A stretch of 45,327 nt of DNA from an uncultured Blautia sp. (GTDB lineage: Bacteria > Bacillota > Clostridia > Lachnospirales > Lachnospiraceae). Position numbers and translations under genes: made by a program. Shown here in pieces: positions 22,297 to 30,584 of the stretch; positions within the stretch are counted from its first letter, which is position 1; every line of letters begins with the position of its first letter. The DNA lies in contig UQAX01000018.1 of assembly GCA_900539145.1 (NCBI GenBank), positions 1 to 45,327 of the forward strand, in the 5' to 3' direction. The notes beneath the pieces were generated by a model. That model saw only the letters and a list, made by a program, of their open reading frames with translations. It did not search any database and was not told where the DNA came from.

Positions 22297-22387
22297 TTTA
22301 TTTTGATACTTTTTTTATATCACGAAGAAGCTCAAAAATCAATATTTTTAATACTTTTTAATATAGGTTTATTTTAATACTTTTTCT
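22297..22387. repeat. res-like subsites upstream of resolvase 1
   Basis: The sequence TTTATTTTGATACTTTTT (22298) recurs as TATTTTTAATACTTTTTAA (22343) and GTTTATTTTAATACTTTTTC (22368). The uneven spacing (46 and 25 bp) is like a three-subsite res region. Binding by the adjacent resolvase is inferred. Confidence 0.55.
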
Positions 22388-22401
22388 TTCGTAAAAAGTA
22401 A

Positions 22402-22419
22402 GGTGCTACAAATAGCACC
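22402..22419 (+). promoter_or_regulatory. 18-bp palindrome copy 3 (extended)
   Basis: GGTGCTACAAATAGCACC, 17 bp after the stop of resolvase 2. The flanks AAGTAA and TTACTT extend the symmetry by 6 bp on each side. Confidence 0.9.
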
Positions 22420-22435
22420 TTACTTCAATCCCGTA

Positions 22436-23026
22436 TTATCCGATATATTCTTTTTCATATCTTCTGAATGTTGCTGTACTAATTCCAGCTTGTTCGCATG
22501 CTTCTTTCCTCTTTATTTTTCCTAATTCTACTTGCCTATATAAACTCAAGAAATATTCCTTTGAAATTGCTTTTGGTCTTCCGAATTTTATTCCTTTTTC
22601 TTGCGCTAACCTTATACCATCTGCTTGGCTTTGACGTATATCTTCTCTTTGCGCCTGAGCTACATAACTTAAAATCTGCAATACAATATCTGTAATAAAC
22701 TCCCCCAATAAGTCTTTACTTCTCCTTGTGTCTAATAATGGCATATCTAAAACAACAATCTCAACCTTCTTCTTTTTCGTCAGATAATACCACTGTTGAA
22801 TAACTTCATCATAGTTTCTTCCAAAGCGATCTATGGATTTTACAAAAACTGTATCTCCAGCCCTTAGCTTTCTTAACATCTTTTTATACTGCGGTCTATC
22901 AAAATTCTTTCCTGACTGCTTATCTAAATAGATGTTTGTAATTAAAATTCTTTGTTTTAATAAGTCCTCAATTTGTCTGTCTTCATTCTGAGATTTTGAA
23001 GATACTCTCGCATATCCGTAATTCAC
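22436..23026 (-). CDS. Serine resolvase 2
   Basis: A 196-residue resolvase of normal size: VNYGYARVSSKSQNEDRQIE, then GKNFDRPQYKKMLRKLRAGD, FVKSIDRFGRNYDEVI and IQWYYL-type motifs. The C-terminal helix-turn-helix is GIKFGRPKAIS...EACEQAGISTATFRRYEKEY. The GTG at 23026 is chosen because the protein family begins there. An ATG at 23122 would add 32 residues with no homology. It is probably a second multimer-resolution or inversion enzyme. A palindrome copy follows its stop. Confidence 0.92.
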   Translation of the reverse strand: MNYGYARVSSKSQNEDRQIEDLLKQRILITNIYLDKQSGKNFDRPQYKKMLRKLRAGDTVFVKSIDRFGRNYDEVIQQWYYLTKKKKVEIVVLDMPLLDTRRSKDLLGEFITDIVLQILSYVAQAQREDIRQSQADGIRLAQEKGIKFGRPKAISKEYFLSLYRQVELGKIKRKEACEQAGISTATFRRYEKEYIG

Positions 23027-23106
23027 ATTCTGTTCCCTGCCTTTGTATGTTAATATATTTTTGATAATCAAATACAACTCCAGAAACAGAACTTTCTGGA
23101 AATTAT

Positions 23107-23140
23107 AAAGGTCATAGCGCAAACTACACTATGACCTTTT
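23107..23140. terminator. Bidirectional terminator
   Basis: AAAGGTCATAG and CTATGACCTTTT form an 11-bp stem. It lies 9 bp after the SprT-like gene stop and upstream of resolvase 2. Confidence 0.8.
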
Positions 23141-23148
23141 ATAAAACA

Positions 23149-23751
23149 TTAAATATTATCAGGATACATATACACATTGCATTTTCCACATATCAAAGAA
23201 CCCTTTTTTTTTGCCCTAGCTTTCATTCCACAAACAGGACATTTCATCTTAACAGGAAATGGTGGAATTGGCTTATTTTTTTCTTCTGTTCTCCTTAGTG
23301 CTCTATCTTTCTTTACTGCTTCTTTCACACGTTCCTCTTGCTGCAACTCTTTTTGAAAAAGTATTTTTATCTCCTTTCCTATACCTTCCGTTATATATCC
23401 CTTCGTAGGTTCAAAGGAAAAAAGGAGTCCTCGTTTCATTCCCTCCTGATAAAAAATCTTATTATGATATCTCATATTGCGTGAAGTATCTTTCAATCCA
23501 TGTTCAAAACAAAAAATATGTATCATTTGGTGTAACATGTTCATGACGATAGTTTCAAAATCATCTTCCAATTTTTCCTCATGTACGGTAATCATATACT
23601 GCCCCTTATTTCCAAACGGATTGCACGACCAATTTTTACACCTTGTATTAACACTTATATAAATTTGTGGTGTTAAAAATTGATTATAGAAAACATTCTC
23701 ATTTAGAGTCCGGAAAAGAAATTGAAGCTCTCTCTTGGTGTTGTTATACAT
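23149..23751 (-). CDS. SprT-like protein with altered HExxH
   Basis: A 200-residue protein starting at the ATG at 23751 (AAGGAGG 9 bp before). The N-terminal part is SprT-like: LFRTLNENVFYNQFLTPQIY and DTSRNMRYHNKIFYQEGMKR. The metal-site motif reads MLHQMIHIF (His74, Gln75, His78), so the expected catalytic Glu is Gln. A C-terminal zinc ribbon (CPVCGMKARAKKKGSLICGK, then C) ends the protein. SprT/Spartan proteins cleave DNA-protein crosslinks. This one may bind metal and DNA without proteolysis, or use another residue. It is monocistronic or paired with the 113-residue gene upstream. Confidence 0.8.
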   Translation of the reverse strand: MYNNTKRELQFLFRTLNENVFYNQFLTPQIYISVNTRCKNWSCNPFGNKGQYMITVHEEKLEDDFETIVMNMLHQMIHIFCFEHGLKDTSRNMRYHNKIFYQEGMKRGLLFSFEPTKGYITEGIGKEIKILFQKELQQEERVKEAVKKDRALRRTEEKNKPIPPFPVKMKCPVCGMKARAKKKGSLICGKCNVYMYPDNI

Positions 23752-23798
23752 TCTCTCTTTCCTCCTTTTGGATGCAGTAAATTCTAACATTCAGTTTT

Positions 23799-24140
23799 TT
23801 AAGACAGCCCTAATAACTCCGCCTGAAGAACTGTATATTCCAACATTGCTTCCAAAAATACCGTTCCTATACTTGTCTTATAATTCTTAGCAATCTTTTC
23901 TAATGCTTCTCTATCCTCTAGTGATAGATAAACCGGCTCTACTACCGGCTTACGAACGTATTCCGGATTGCTTTTTTGTCGTATCAATAACCTCTCGTTA
24001 ATACTTGGGCTTTCTTGATCTAAATACTTCTGAATTGCTTTCCTATGATACGCTGCTCTTGAAAGCCCCGTTTCATCTAAAATTTTATTCTCCATTTCTG
24101 CTAATTTTGCAGTAATGGAAAACGTTGTTCGTGTATTCAT
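23799..24140 (-). CDS. Unknown protein with RHH-like N-terminus
   Basis: A 113-residue protein starting at ATG 24140 (GAGGG upstream). An ATG two codons earlier is too close to the ribosome site. MNTRTTFSITAKLAEMENKI, then LSRAAYHRKAIQKYL, resembles a ribbon-helix-helix DNA-binding unit. The rest is helical without known motif. It is immediately upstream of the SprT-like gene and on the same strand. Function is unknown. Confidence 0.6.
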   Translation of the reverse strand: MNTRTTFSITAKLAEMENKILDETGLSRAAYHRKAIQKYLDQESPSINERLLIRQKSNPEYVRKPVVEPVYLSLEDREALEKIAKNYKTSIGTVFLEAMLEYTVLQAELLGLS

Positions 24141-24239
24141 CTCCATCCCTCACCTACCATAAAATTTCTTTTTCCATTTGATGCGTTAAATATAATGTCA
24201 TATCCCAAACACATAAGGTCGGCGCTTCTACCTTCTTGT

Positions 24240-24359
24240 CACGTTTTCGTGAACTACCCATTGTCTAAAGCCAACGGGCTTCCTGCTTCATAGACCTCGT
24301 AACCTACTATCTCCACAGGCGTTAATTCGGGCAGTCCCTGCCCTATACATTATTTCTTA
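24240..24359 (-). ncRNA. Probable omega-RNA region of tnpB
   Basis: The TnpB guide scaffold normally overlaps the 3' end of the gene and ends at the right end of the element. This GC-richer, hairpin-rich stretch occupies that place. Its guide would come from DNA just past the right end, near 24248 and below. Position-based inference only. Confidence 0.45.
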
Positions 24360-25650
24360 TTATGCTATTTGTCTTAATCCCTCTGCCAATATATTTTTTG
24401 CAGCATTTATATCCCTGTCATGTCTTTCTCCACATACAGGACATATCCATTCTCTTACTGACAAATCCTTTGTATCTGTATTTTGATACCCACAACCAGA
24501 ACATAACTGACTGCTGGCATAGAATGTATCTATCTTGATATATTTCCGTCCATTCCACTTTGCTTTATACTCTAGCTGTCTCGTTAACTCATACCATGAC
24601 GCATCTGTTATTGCTTTTGCCAGATGATGATTTTTCACCATGTTTTTTATCTCTAGGTTTTCTGAAACTATCACTTGGTTTTCGCTGATAATCTCATGGG
24701 AAATCTTATGCAGATAATCCTTTCTCGTATTTGTGATTTTCTCATGGCATAATGCTATTTGTTTTTTCTTTTCGTAATAATTACGGCTTCCTTTCTTTTT
24801 ATGCGATAATTGTCTCTGTAACCTTGCTAACTTTCGCTCATATTTTTTAATCGTCTTCGGACTTTCGTATTTTCTTTCATCTGACGTGATGCACAAATCC
24901 TTTATCCCTAAATCTAATCCAATATTCTGTTTTGTGTGTGGCAATTCTTCACGCTCTGTTTCTGCTAAAATAGATACATAATATTTTCCACTTGGCACTT
25001 GCGATACAGTGGCAGACTTTATCTGTCCGCTGAAATCCCTATGTACTTTTGCCTTCACTTCTTTTAATTTCGGCAGTTTTACCTTTCTATTCTCAAAATC
25101 TACTGCTATGTTTCCGTTCGTAAAATTTGTTGTATAGGATTTATGGTTATTATGTTTACTTTTGAACTTTGGATATCCGGCATGTTCTTTAAAAAATTTC
25201 TGATATGCAGCATCCATGTTATATATCGCATTTGTCAGGGCAAATTTATCTACTTCTTTTAACCATTCATTTTCTTTCTTTAATTCTCTGTTACAATAAT
25301 TATTACAGTCTATTTTACTGACAAATTTCTTTTCCTGCTCATATATGTCTTTTTTATATGCAAGTGTCTGATTATATACAAAACGGCAACATCCAAATGT
25401 TTTTACAATCTGAATTTCCTGTTCTTTATTCGGATATATTCTGTATTTATATGCTTTTAACATTTGTTATCATCACCTTTTTAACCTTGATTTTCTATGT
25501 ACTTCTTTAGCATTTTTTGAAACATTCCCTACGCTACAAGCAAATTTGTATCTGTTTTTTGATTTTCATGTTCCCATGACGTAAGTATATAACATTTTTT
25601 TACTTTTGCCTACCTTAACCCACCGTCTAAAGTCAGTGGGATTGCGGCAG
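24249..25650 (-). mobile_element. IS605-type element carrying only tnpB
   Basis: A TnpB gene is flanked by the two hairpin ends typical of IS200/IS605 elements. On the minus strand the downstream end has CCCGTTGGCTTTAGACAATG then GGTAGTTCAC (about 24250-24285). The upstream end has CCCACTGACTTTAGACGGTG then GG (about 25619-25640). The two share TTTAGAC and the GGG/CCC stem. No tnpA is present, so movement would need a transposase in trans. Exact ends are not defined by sequence alone. Confidence 0.8.
24360..25463 (-). CDS. tnpB: TnpB RNA-guided nuclease of an IS605-type element
   Basis: A full-length 367-residue TnpB. The N-terminal region is MLKAYKYRIYPNKEQEIQIV. The RuvC-like nuclease has Asp in NIGLDLGIKDL, Glu in VIVSENLEIKNM and Asp in ERHDRDINAAKNIL. 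A zinc finger is split as CSGCGYQN and CPVCG. All catalytic residues are intact, so it is probably active. Known TnpB proteins are guided nucleases that help retain the element at its site. The operon is single-gene. Confidence 0.95.
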   Translation of the reverse strand: MLKAYKYRIYPNKEQEIQIVKTFGCCRFVYNQTLAYKKDIYEQEKKFVSKIDCNNYCNRELKKENEWLKEVDKFALTNAIYNMDAAYQKFFKEHAGYPKFKSKHNNHKSYTTNFTNGNIAVDFENRKVKLPKLKEVKAKVHRDFSGQIKSATVSQVPSGKYYVSILAETEREELPHTKQNIGLDLGIKDLCITSDERKYESPKTIKKYERKLARLQRQLSHKKKGSRNYYEKKKQIALCHEKITNTRKDYLHKISHEIISENQVIVSENLEIKNMVKNHHLAKAITDASWYELTRQLEYKAKWNGRKYIKIDTFYASSQLCSGCGYQNTDTKDLSVREWICPVCGERHDRDINAAKNILAEGLRQIA

Positions 25651-25743
25651 CCTTATTTCAAATTTTTCTGTCCCACATAAAAATTCTTAATCATCTTCAT
25701 CATTCCCTTCTTTATAAAGACCATTCACCTTATACAGAAATTT

Positions 25744-26790
25744 CTACTGTAATATCTTTTTCAGTTTTTCAATACTTCTCAGATAAATTTCATAATTTTC
25801 TTCTTGAAGATATATATCCTTCTCTTTTAGTTTTTTCATAATAACGTTAATGTCCTTACGAAATTTTTTCCCAGATATTAAAATACCTTCTGGTTTTTCT
25901 TCTTTCTCTGTATTTTCTGAGTTTTCTTGTACCATCTGCTTTCCGGCTGAAGCTTTACTATCTTTTTCATTTTGGAATTTTAAAATATCAACTCTTTCAA
26001 TTTTCTCACCCGGTTCTTTTTTTGTAGAAACCTCAGTAATGAATTTTTCCTGTTCTTTTTCCGGCATATCAGCAATTTTCTGAGCTGTCGATACTGTAAC
26101 TTGATCGTCTAAAAGTGCTTGCACTAAAGCTTCTGAACCTCGATTTTCAACTTTTTGAAGCTGTGCTACTTTTGATGGTGAAATCTTCATATCCGCTGCT
26201 AAAAGCATTCTTGTTTTTATGCCGGTAAGTTCTCCTTTTTCACGTAAAGATGTGTAAATGGCTTGATACCCACGCATTTGTAACAGTAAGTCTCCATCTG
26301 TCTTATTTCTTTGTCCTGAATTTTCCGCAAGACGTACATAGTCTTCTTTTTCTTCATCTGTAAGTGGCAGCGTAATCAAATCCGGATTAAATATATGTAC
26401 TTTTATTTTTCTATCTGAAGACCAAATACCTTCTTGAATTAAGTATCCCATAGCACGATATCTTCTCTCACCGGCAACAATTTCATAATCCTTATCTCCT
26501 ACTTTTTTCAAAATCGGAGGATTTAATATACCTACATCTCTAATAAGCTCTGCGAGCTCTTTTATTTCTTCTTCCTTCATACTCCAATCGTTCTTATCTG
26601 TCGTATGTATTTGATCGTGAGTAACCTGAATTTCTTCCATTTCAGCAGATTTCATATTCATAGCTTCCATAAGCCCACTGCCAACCTTAATTGTTGAATT
26701 ATCGTTTCCTTTATTTCCATAAATCGACTGTTGATTATTAAACTGTCTTCCCATTCCTTTTCTTAAAGCGTCTACATTTAATTTAGCCAT
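25744..26790 (-). CDS. parB: ParB-family partition protein
   Basis: A 348-residue ParB. The N-terminal domain has ELAELIRDVGILNPPILKKV, then YEIVAGERRYRAMGYLIQEG (GERRYRA at 107-113, the CTP-binding motif). The central helix-turn-helix is MKISPSKVAQLQKVENRGSE. The C-terminal third is charged and coiled-coil-like. It should bind parS centromere sites and act with ParA, 15 bp upstream. It is a candidate to bind the 18-bp palindromes. Confidence 0.93.
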   Translation of the reverse strand: MAKLNVDALRKGMGRQFNNQQSIYGNKGNDNSTIKVGSGLMEAMNMKSAEMEEIQVTHDQIHTTDKNDWSMKEEEIKELAELIRDVGILNPPILKKVGDKDYEIVAGERRYRAMGYLIQEGIWSSDRKIKVHIFNPDLITLPLTDEEKEDYVRLAENSGQRNKTDGDLLLQMRGYQAIYTSLREKGELTGIKTRMLLAADMKISPSKVAQLQKVENRGSEALVQALLDDQVTVSTAQKIADMPEKEQEKFITEVSTKKEPGEKIERVDILKFQNEKDSKASAGKQMVQENSENTEKEEKPEGILISGKKFRKDINVIMKKLKEKDIYLQEENYEIYLRSIEKLKKILQ

Positions 26791-26805
26791 TTATATCTTC
26801 CTCTC

Positions 26806-27891
26806 TTATCTTTCAGCTATTTTTGCTGGAATTGGTCTATATTTATCCCAAATGCCATCAGAAATCAGTTTTTCCTGCACTTTACATCTTTTCTTTCCAT
26901 CTACAAGTAAATATTCCTTCCCTTGTTTTACCACTGTTATCGGTTCACAAATACCATTCTTCTTTATATCTTCCTGTAATTCTTGTTCTGCCTCTGACTC
27001 TATTTGCTCACTTCCTATAATCTGTTCTAAGGTAAGGTAAACATTTCTTTCTTCATCATATTGCTTCAAGTATTCTTCTTTATTATCTGCCATAATAAAC
27101 TCCGTCAAATGCAAATAATTTGTTGTCAACTTGCTAACTGTCTTCTTTTTATCCGCAATAAGAAGTGGCAGATTTAGGTAGCTTCCCTCTCCAATGAGCT
27201 TTGATTTATACATTTTAAATGGCAGCAATACCCCCGGAACCATCTCCTCCAACAGTTCATAAGCCATTTTGGGTACTCCTTGATTTTCCCAGCGTGTAAA
27301 AAAACATCCGGAAATCTCTAATTTATCATTATAATCTTTAACTGTACGAATTAAATCCAGTGCATAAGCTACACCCTCTAAACTATCTCCATCTGTGGTT
27401 GTCGGTATGTAAGCTTCATCACATACTGCTAATCCATTTACATTCGCAATCGAAACAGAAGGAGCACAGTCTATAATACAATAGTCATATTCGCTTTCTA
27501 TTTTTTTGATATGTCCTTTTAAACGGAACTGTGGTGGTACGGTTACATCTGCCTTAATCCGGTCCTGCACATCTCCTAATTGCAGATCAGACGGGATAAT
27601 ATCCAAGTTTTGATATACTGTTTTCCGGATACAATTATGAACGTCCATATTCCTATTTAACAATAAATCTGAAATTGAATTGTCTATGCTTCTAATATCG
27701 CCATGTAATTTGCGTTCCAGCCTTTCATATACATTGATGTTACTGAAACGTGCCGTTGTATTCGCTTGCGGATCAAGGTCTATCATTAAAACTCTTTTAT
27801 TATACTGTGTTGCTAAAATATGTGCCACGGAAGTAACACTAGCTGTTTTAGCAACTCCTCCCTTAATATTCACAAATGCCACTGTCTTCAT
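26806..27891 (-). CDS. parA: ParA ATPase with a ParB-like C-terminal domain
   Basis: A 361-residue protein starting at ATG 27891 (GAGAGGAG upstream). An ATG six codons earlier is less well placed. Residues 1-270 are a normal ParA: MKTVAFVNIKGGVAKTASVT (deviant Walker A), RVLMIDLDPQANTTARFS and YDYCIIDCAPSVSIANVN. From about residue 300 there is a second unit, ELQEDIKKNGICEPITVVKQ, then GKEYLLVDGKKRCKVQEKLI and SDGIWDKYRPIPAKI. It lines up with the ParB N-domain of the next gene (shared GI..PI, V.G..R, LI..GIW). The GERR box is GKKR here. Fusion is unusual. Confidence 0.92.
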   Translation of the reverse strand: MKTVAFVNIKGGVAKTASVTSVAHILATQYNKRVLMIDLDPQANTTARFSNINVYERLERKLHGDIRSIDNSISDLLLNRNMDVHNCIRKTVYQNLDIIPSDLQLGDVQDRIKADVTVPPQFRLKGHIKKIESEYDYCIIDCAPSVSIANVNGLAVCDEAYIPTTTDGDSLEGVAYALDLIRTVKDYNDKLEISGCFFTRWENQGVPKMAYELLEEMVPGVLLPFKMYKSKLIGEGSYLNLPLLIADKKKTVSKLTTNYLHLTEFIMADNKEEYLKQYDEERNVYLTLEQIIGSEQIESEAEQELQEDIKKNGICEPITVVKQGKEYLLVDGKKRCKVQEKLISDGIWDKYRPIPAKIAER

Positions 27892-28005
27892 AATGTTCTC
27901 CTCTCTCATAAATAAACTTGTTTTTTAATTTATTACATTTATCATAAATCAATATTATAACACTTTTATTGTTTTGTCAATCAATTTTTTATTATTAAAA
28001 AATAA

Positions 28006-28023
28006 GGTGCTATTTATAGCACC
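28006..28023 (-). promoter_or_regulatory. 18-bp palindrome copy 4
   Basis: GGTGCTATTTATAGCACC (the TAAA centre is on the minus strand), 115 bp upstream of parA. The first flanking pair is mismatched, then four pairs match. Confidence 0.9.
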
Positions 28024-28073
28024 CTATTTCTCAATCTATCCTTACCCCTATTTTTTAACAGAAAAAAAGTCTA

Positions 28074-28091
28074 GGTGCTACAAATAGCACC
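28074..28091 (+). promoter_or_regulatory. 18-bp palindrome copy 5 (extended)
   Basis: GGTGCTACAAATAGCACC, overlapping the last base of the relaxase gene. The flanks GTCTA and TAGAC extend the symmetry. Confidence 0.9.
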
Positions 28092-29563
28092 TAGACTGAA
28101 TTTTCTCTTTGGGAACTTCTTTCTCGTCTTTGTTCTTCCAAAACCCTCTCATATTCTCTTTGATTTTTATAACTTTCATAACTATTATCTAATGCCCTTT
28201 TCAACCCATTTATAGCCTTTTGTGTATTATAACTTTTTTTTCGATGTATACTATTCTGTTTCCATTTATCATTCAACCTAACTGTTTCATATTTCTCTTT
28301 AGTATCTGTTGGTTCTTTTAAAGGTTCTGTTCTTTTTTCAAAATTCTGTTCTTCCGTTTTTTGCTTATGACTTGTCCCTCCTTTTTTGCTCTCTTTTTTC
28401 CCTGCTTCTTTTTCTTTATATTCAGAACTCACATCTTCTATCTTTTCTTCATGGTTTACAAAATCATTTTCTGAAGATATCAAATTTACATTTTCACCCT
28501 TTGAAAGATTTTCCATTTCAATTTTATTTTTATCGTATTCCCTAATCTCTTTCAAAATTGTGTTTCCCAATCTAGTATATAAATCTTCTATTTTCCCATC
28601 AAAATATGAAGACTTCGACTCCCCATAAGCTTCCCTATATAACGCATCTTGCTTCATCAACTTTTCTTTTAATTCTTCATAATCTTTTTTGTGGTATTTT
28701 TTAAGATACGCATTGCTTAGTGCATCAATTTCCCCTTTTAAATGAGACATTTTACTACTATTATAATTCCACAAGCTACGCTTACAATCCGGCATTTTCT
28801 CATATAAAGAAAAAAATGCTTTCGCCAATTCTTTATCTTGATGAAGTGCCGTTTCTCTTTTTCTCTGAACAATCGACTCTCGAATAACCCTGTTAATTTC
28901 AAGGTTTTGTTCCCTCGTATTTACAATTTCATTTACAACCACACTCTTACAAGCTTCTATACTGGAAAGTTTAAATCTTCCTTTATATTCCATTTCACTT
29001 CCAACTTGCACCTGTTCAACTTTCCCATTTTTTGTATATGTTTTATATACCGGATAAGCTTTCTTTTCCCTCATTGGAATTGGTTCTACGATTGCTATAT
29101 GAACGTGCAGATTATCCGTATTTAAGTGAAATGCTGCACTCCAAATAGCATTTTGGAGGTTTTCTTTTTCTAACATCTCATTGACTGATTTACGAATAAT
29201 TCCTTGAAGCTTTTGTTCATTCTGTGTACTTAAATATCCATTCCATAACCCTTGTTTACGCAGCCATTCGCTATCAAAACTAATAACTGTCTGCCACATC
29301 AATGACTGATTACCTTGCGCCATAGAAAATTGCTCTTTTAGCTCTTGTTTTTCTTTTTCAGATAATTTTGATTTATCCTGCGTAAATAACCCCGTTGTCT
29401 TGTAAGGATTACCCATATAGTCCTGATAGATATTATATTCATCAATATGTACATTACGAACCGCTTCTTCTCTATCCATATAATTTATATATCCCTGAAA
29501 TATCTGATTATCTGGCTTACAAAATTCAGTAACAACTACTACACCCGCTTTAATTTTTCCCAT
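28091..29563 (-). CDS. MobP2-type conjugative relaxase
   Basis: A 490-residue relaxase that would nick oriT and lead the strand to the recipient. The N-terminal IFQGYINYMDREEA contains the likely active Tyr (25 or 28). MWQTVISFDSEWLRKQGL follows, and the metal-binding triad is in AAFHLNTDNLHVHIAIVEPI (His146, 153, 155). This is the pattern of Firmicutes MobP2 relaxases. The last 130 residues are charged and low-complexity. It is flanked on both sides by copies of the 18-bp palindrome. Two small DNA-binding proteins lie upstream in the same direction. Confidence 0.92.
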   Translation of the reverse strand: MGKIKAGVVVVTEFCKPDNQIFQGYINYMDREEAVRNVHIDEYNIYQDYMGNPYKTTGLFTQDKSKLSEKEKQELKEQFSMAQGNQSLMWQTVISFDSEWLRKQGLWNGYLSTQNEQKLQGIIRKSVNEMLEKENLQNAIWSAAFHLNTDNLHVHIAIVEPIPMREKKAYPVYKTYTKNGKVEQVQVGSEMEYKGRFKLSSIEACKSVVVNEIVNTREQNLEINRVIRESIVQRKRETALHQDKELAKAFFSLYEKMPDCKRSLWNYNSSKMSHLKGEIDALSNAYLKKYHKKDYEELKEKLMKQDALYREAYGESKSSYFDGKIEDLYTRLGNTILKEIREYDKNKIEMENLSKGENVNLISSENDFVNHEEKIEDVSSEYKEKEAGKKESKKGGTSHKQKTEEQNFEKRTEPLKEPTDTKEKYETVRLNDKWKQNSIHRKKSYNTQKAINGLKRALDNSYESYKNQREYERVLEEQRRERSSQRENSV

Positions 29564-29585
29564 ATCTTCCCCTTTTTTCTAATTA

Positions 29586-29603
29586 GGTGCTACAAATAGC
29601 ACC
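29586..29603 (+). promoter_or_regulatory. 18-bp palindrome copy 6 (extended)
   Basis: GGTGCTACAAATAGCACC lies between the relaxase start and the stop of the preceding gene. The flanks AATTA and TAATT are complementary. Confidence 0.9.
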
Positions 29604-30043
29604 TAATTTTTTATCATGCTATTTTTTCGTTTTTTCCTGTCTATTTCCTGTTTCTTTTTTCCTATTTTCTTTTTCAAATGTTCTTGTGAGTCAGATATTA
29701 CCGGCGATGGAAATGTGTCTGTAAAAACGCATGCCGCATAGTCTTTTTCAATAAGCATTGTGTTTAAAGCATCTAACATTACAGATACATTCTTATCGGT
29801 TGCTCTTACAGAAGAATATAATCGTTTCCAATAATCTTTATAAACCTCCGAAAAAACATTTAGTATCTGCTCTGCAACTCTCCTACTCTGAACTTCTTCA
29901 TTTTGCATTTCTTTATAACTTCGAATTACATGACGCACCGCCTGCACCTGCGTCTTATATCCATGCTCCTGCATTACTTCCTGAAGAATGTCGATATCTT
30001 CCTGTTCCAGATTATAAACCTTCTGGATTTTCTTACTCGCCAT
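29603..30043 (-). CDS. Relaxosome accessory protein (RHH-like)
   Basis: A 146-residue basic protein starting at ATG 30043, which overlaps the end of the upstream gene by 11 bp. Sequence begins MASKKIQKVYNLEQEDIDIL, then QEHGYKTQVQAVRHVIRSYK, which reads like a ribbon-helix-helix strand-helix-helix unit. Helical central part and Lys-rich tail (KKKIGKKKQEIDRKKRKN). Position before the relaxase suggests a MobC-type oriT-binding partner. Confidence 0.7.
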   Translation of the reverse strand: MASKKIQKVYNLEQEDIDILQEVMQEHGYKTQVQAVRHVIRSYKEMQNEEVQSRRVAEQILNVFSEVYKDYWKRLYSSVRATDKNVSVMLDALNTMLIEKDYAACVFTDTFPSPVISDSQEHLKKKIGKKKQEIDRKKRKNSMIKN

Positions 30044-30308
30044 TTTCTCGCTCAAAAATATTATCCTCCAATCTCTCCATTGTATGAACACACTGTTCCA
30101 TTACCATATTATTTTCTTCTAATCTTTCTAGCAGAACGTTCACCAAATTTCCAAATTTATCTTCTGCAAAAAGCACTTCTGTTTCGATTGCTAATTTTTG
30201 AAAATATTTTCTCAAAAACTCCTCTCTGCTCATCTTTTTCTTTTCAGCCTGCTCTTTTAGCTTAAGAGCTATTCCATCTGGTACATTTCTAATTAGTATA
30301 TCTGCCAT
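30033..30308 (-). CDS. Relaxosome accessory protein (RHH-like, FitA/Arc type)
   Basis: A 91-residue protein: MADILIRNVPDGIALKLKEQ, then AEKKKMSREEFLRKYFQKLA. The first 40 residues match the RHH pattern seen in Arc/FitA-like proteins (ILIRNVPxxIxxxLKxxAxKxxMSREEFLR). The rest is acidic and helical. It is the first gene of the mob operon, with palindrome copy 7 in front. It could bind oriT or repress the mob genes. Confidence 0.75.
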   Translation of the reverse strand: MADILIRNVPDGIALKLKEQAEKKKMSREEFLRKYFQKLAIETEVLFAEDKFGNLVNVLLERLEENNMVMEQCVHTMERLEDNIFERENGE

Positions 30309-30326
30309 TTTCTCACCTCATAATTG

Positions 30327-30344
30327 GGTGCTATTTGTAGCACC
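30327..30344 (-). promoter_or_regulatory. 18-bp palindrome copy 7
   Basis: GGTGCTATTTGTAGCACC, 19 bp upstream of the first mob-operon start. Outer flanks pair only partly. Confidence 0.9.
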
Positions 30345-30430
30345 TATTTTCCACCAGTATATCATACTGACAAATCTCTATCAATAAATATATATAAATA
30401 TTATGATTTTCTATATATATGGTGCAAGTT

Positions 30431-30491
30431 ATGATATCAGGAAAATCCTAGGCTTTGCCTAGGTATCATACTTGTATGATATCAATTTTCC
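30431..30491. other. Candidate oriT: nested inverted repeats
   Basis: GGAAAAT (30440) and ATTTTCC (30485) enclose two adjacent hairpins: CCTAGG-cttTG-CCTAGG (30447-30463) and TATCATAC-TT-GTATGATA (30464-30481). ATGATATCA occurs at 30431 and again at 30477. This clover-like structure is 120-180 bp upstream of the mob operon, the expected place of oriT. The nick site is not identified. Confidence 0.55.
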
Positions 30492-30584
30492 CTTATGCTC
30501 TTTATATACTCCCGTCTTTATAAAGGCTGCGTTTTTTTAATTAGCGTGATGGGGAAACTTTTTTTATTTTTCACAAATAAAAAA

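Noticed and set aside
22436..23122. Longer start (228 residues) for resolvase 2
   Set aside because: The extra 32 residues precede the conserved YGYARVS start of serine resolvases. The GTG at 23026 fits the family.
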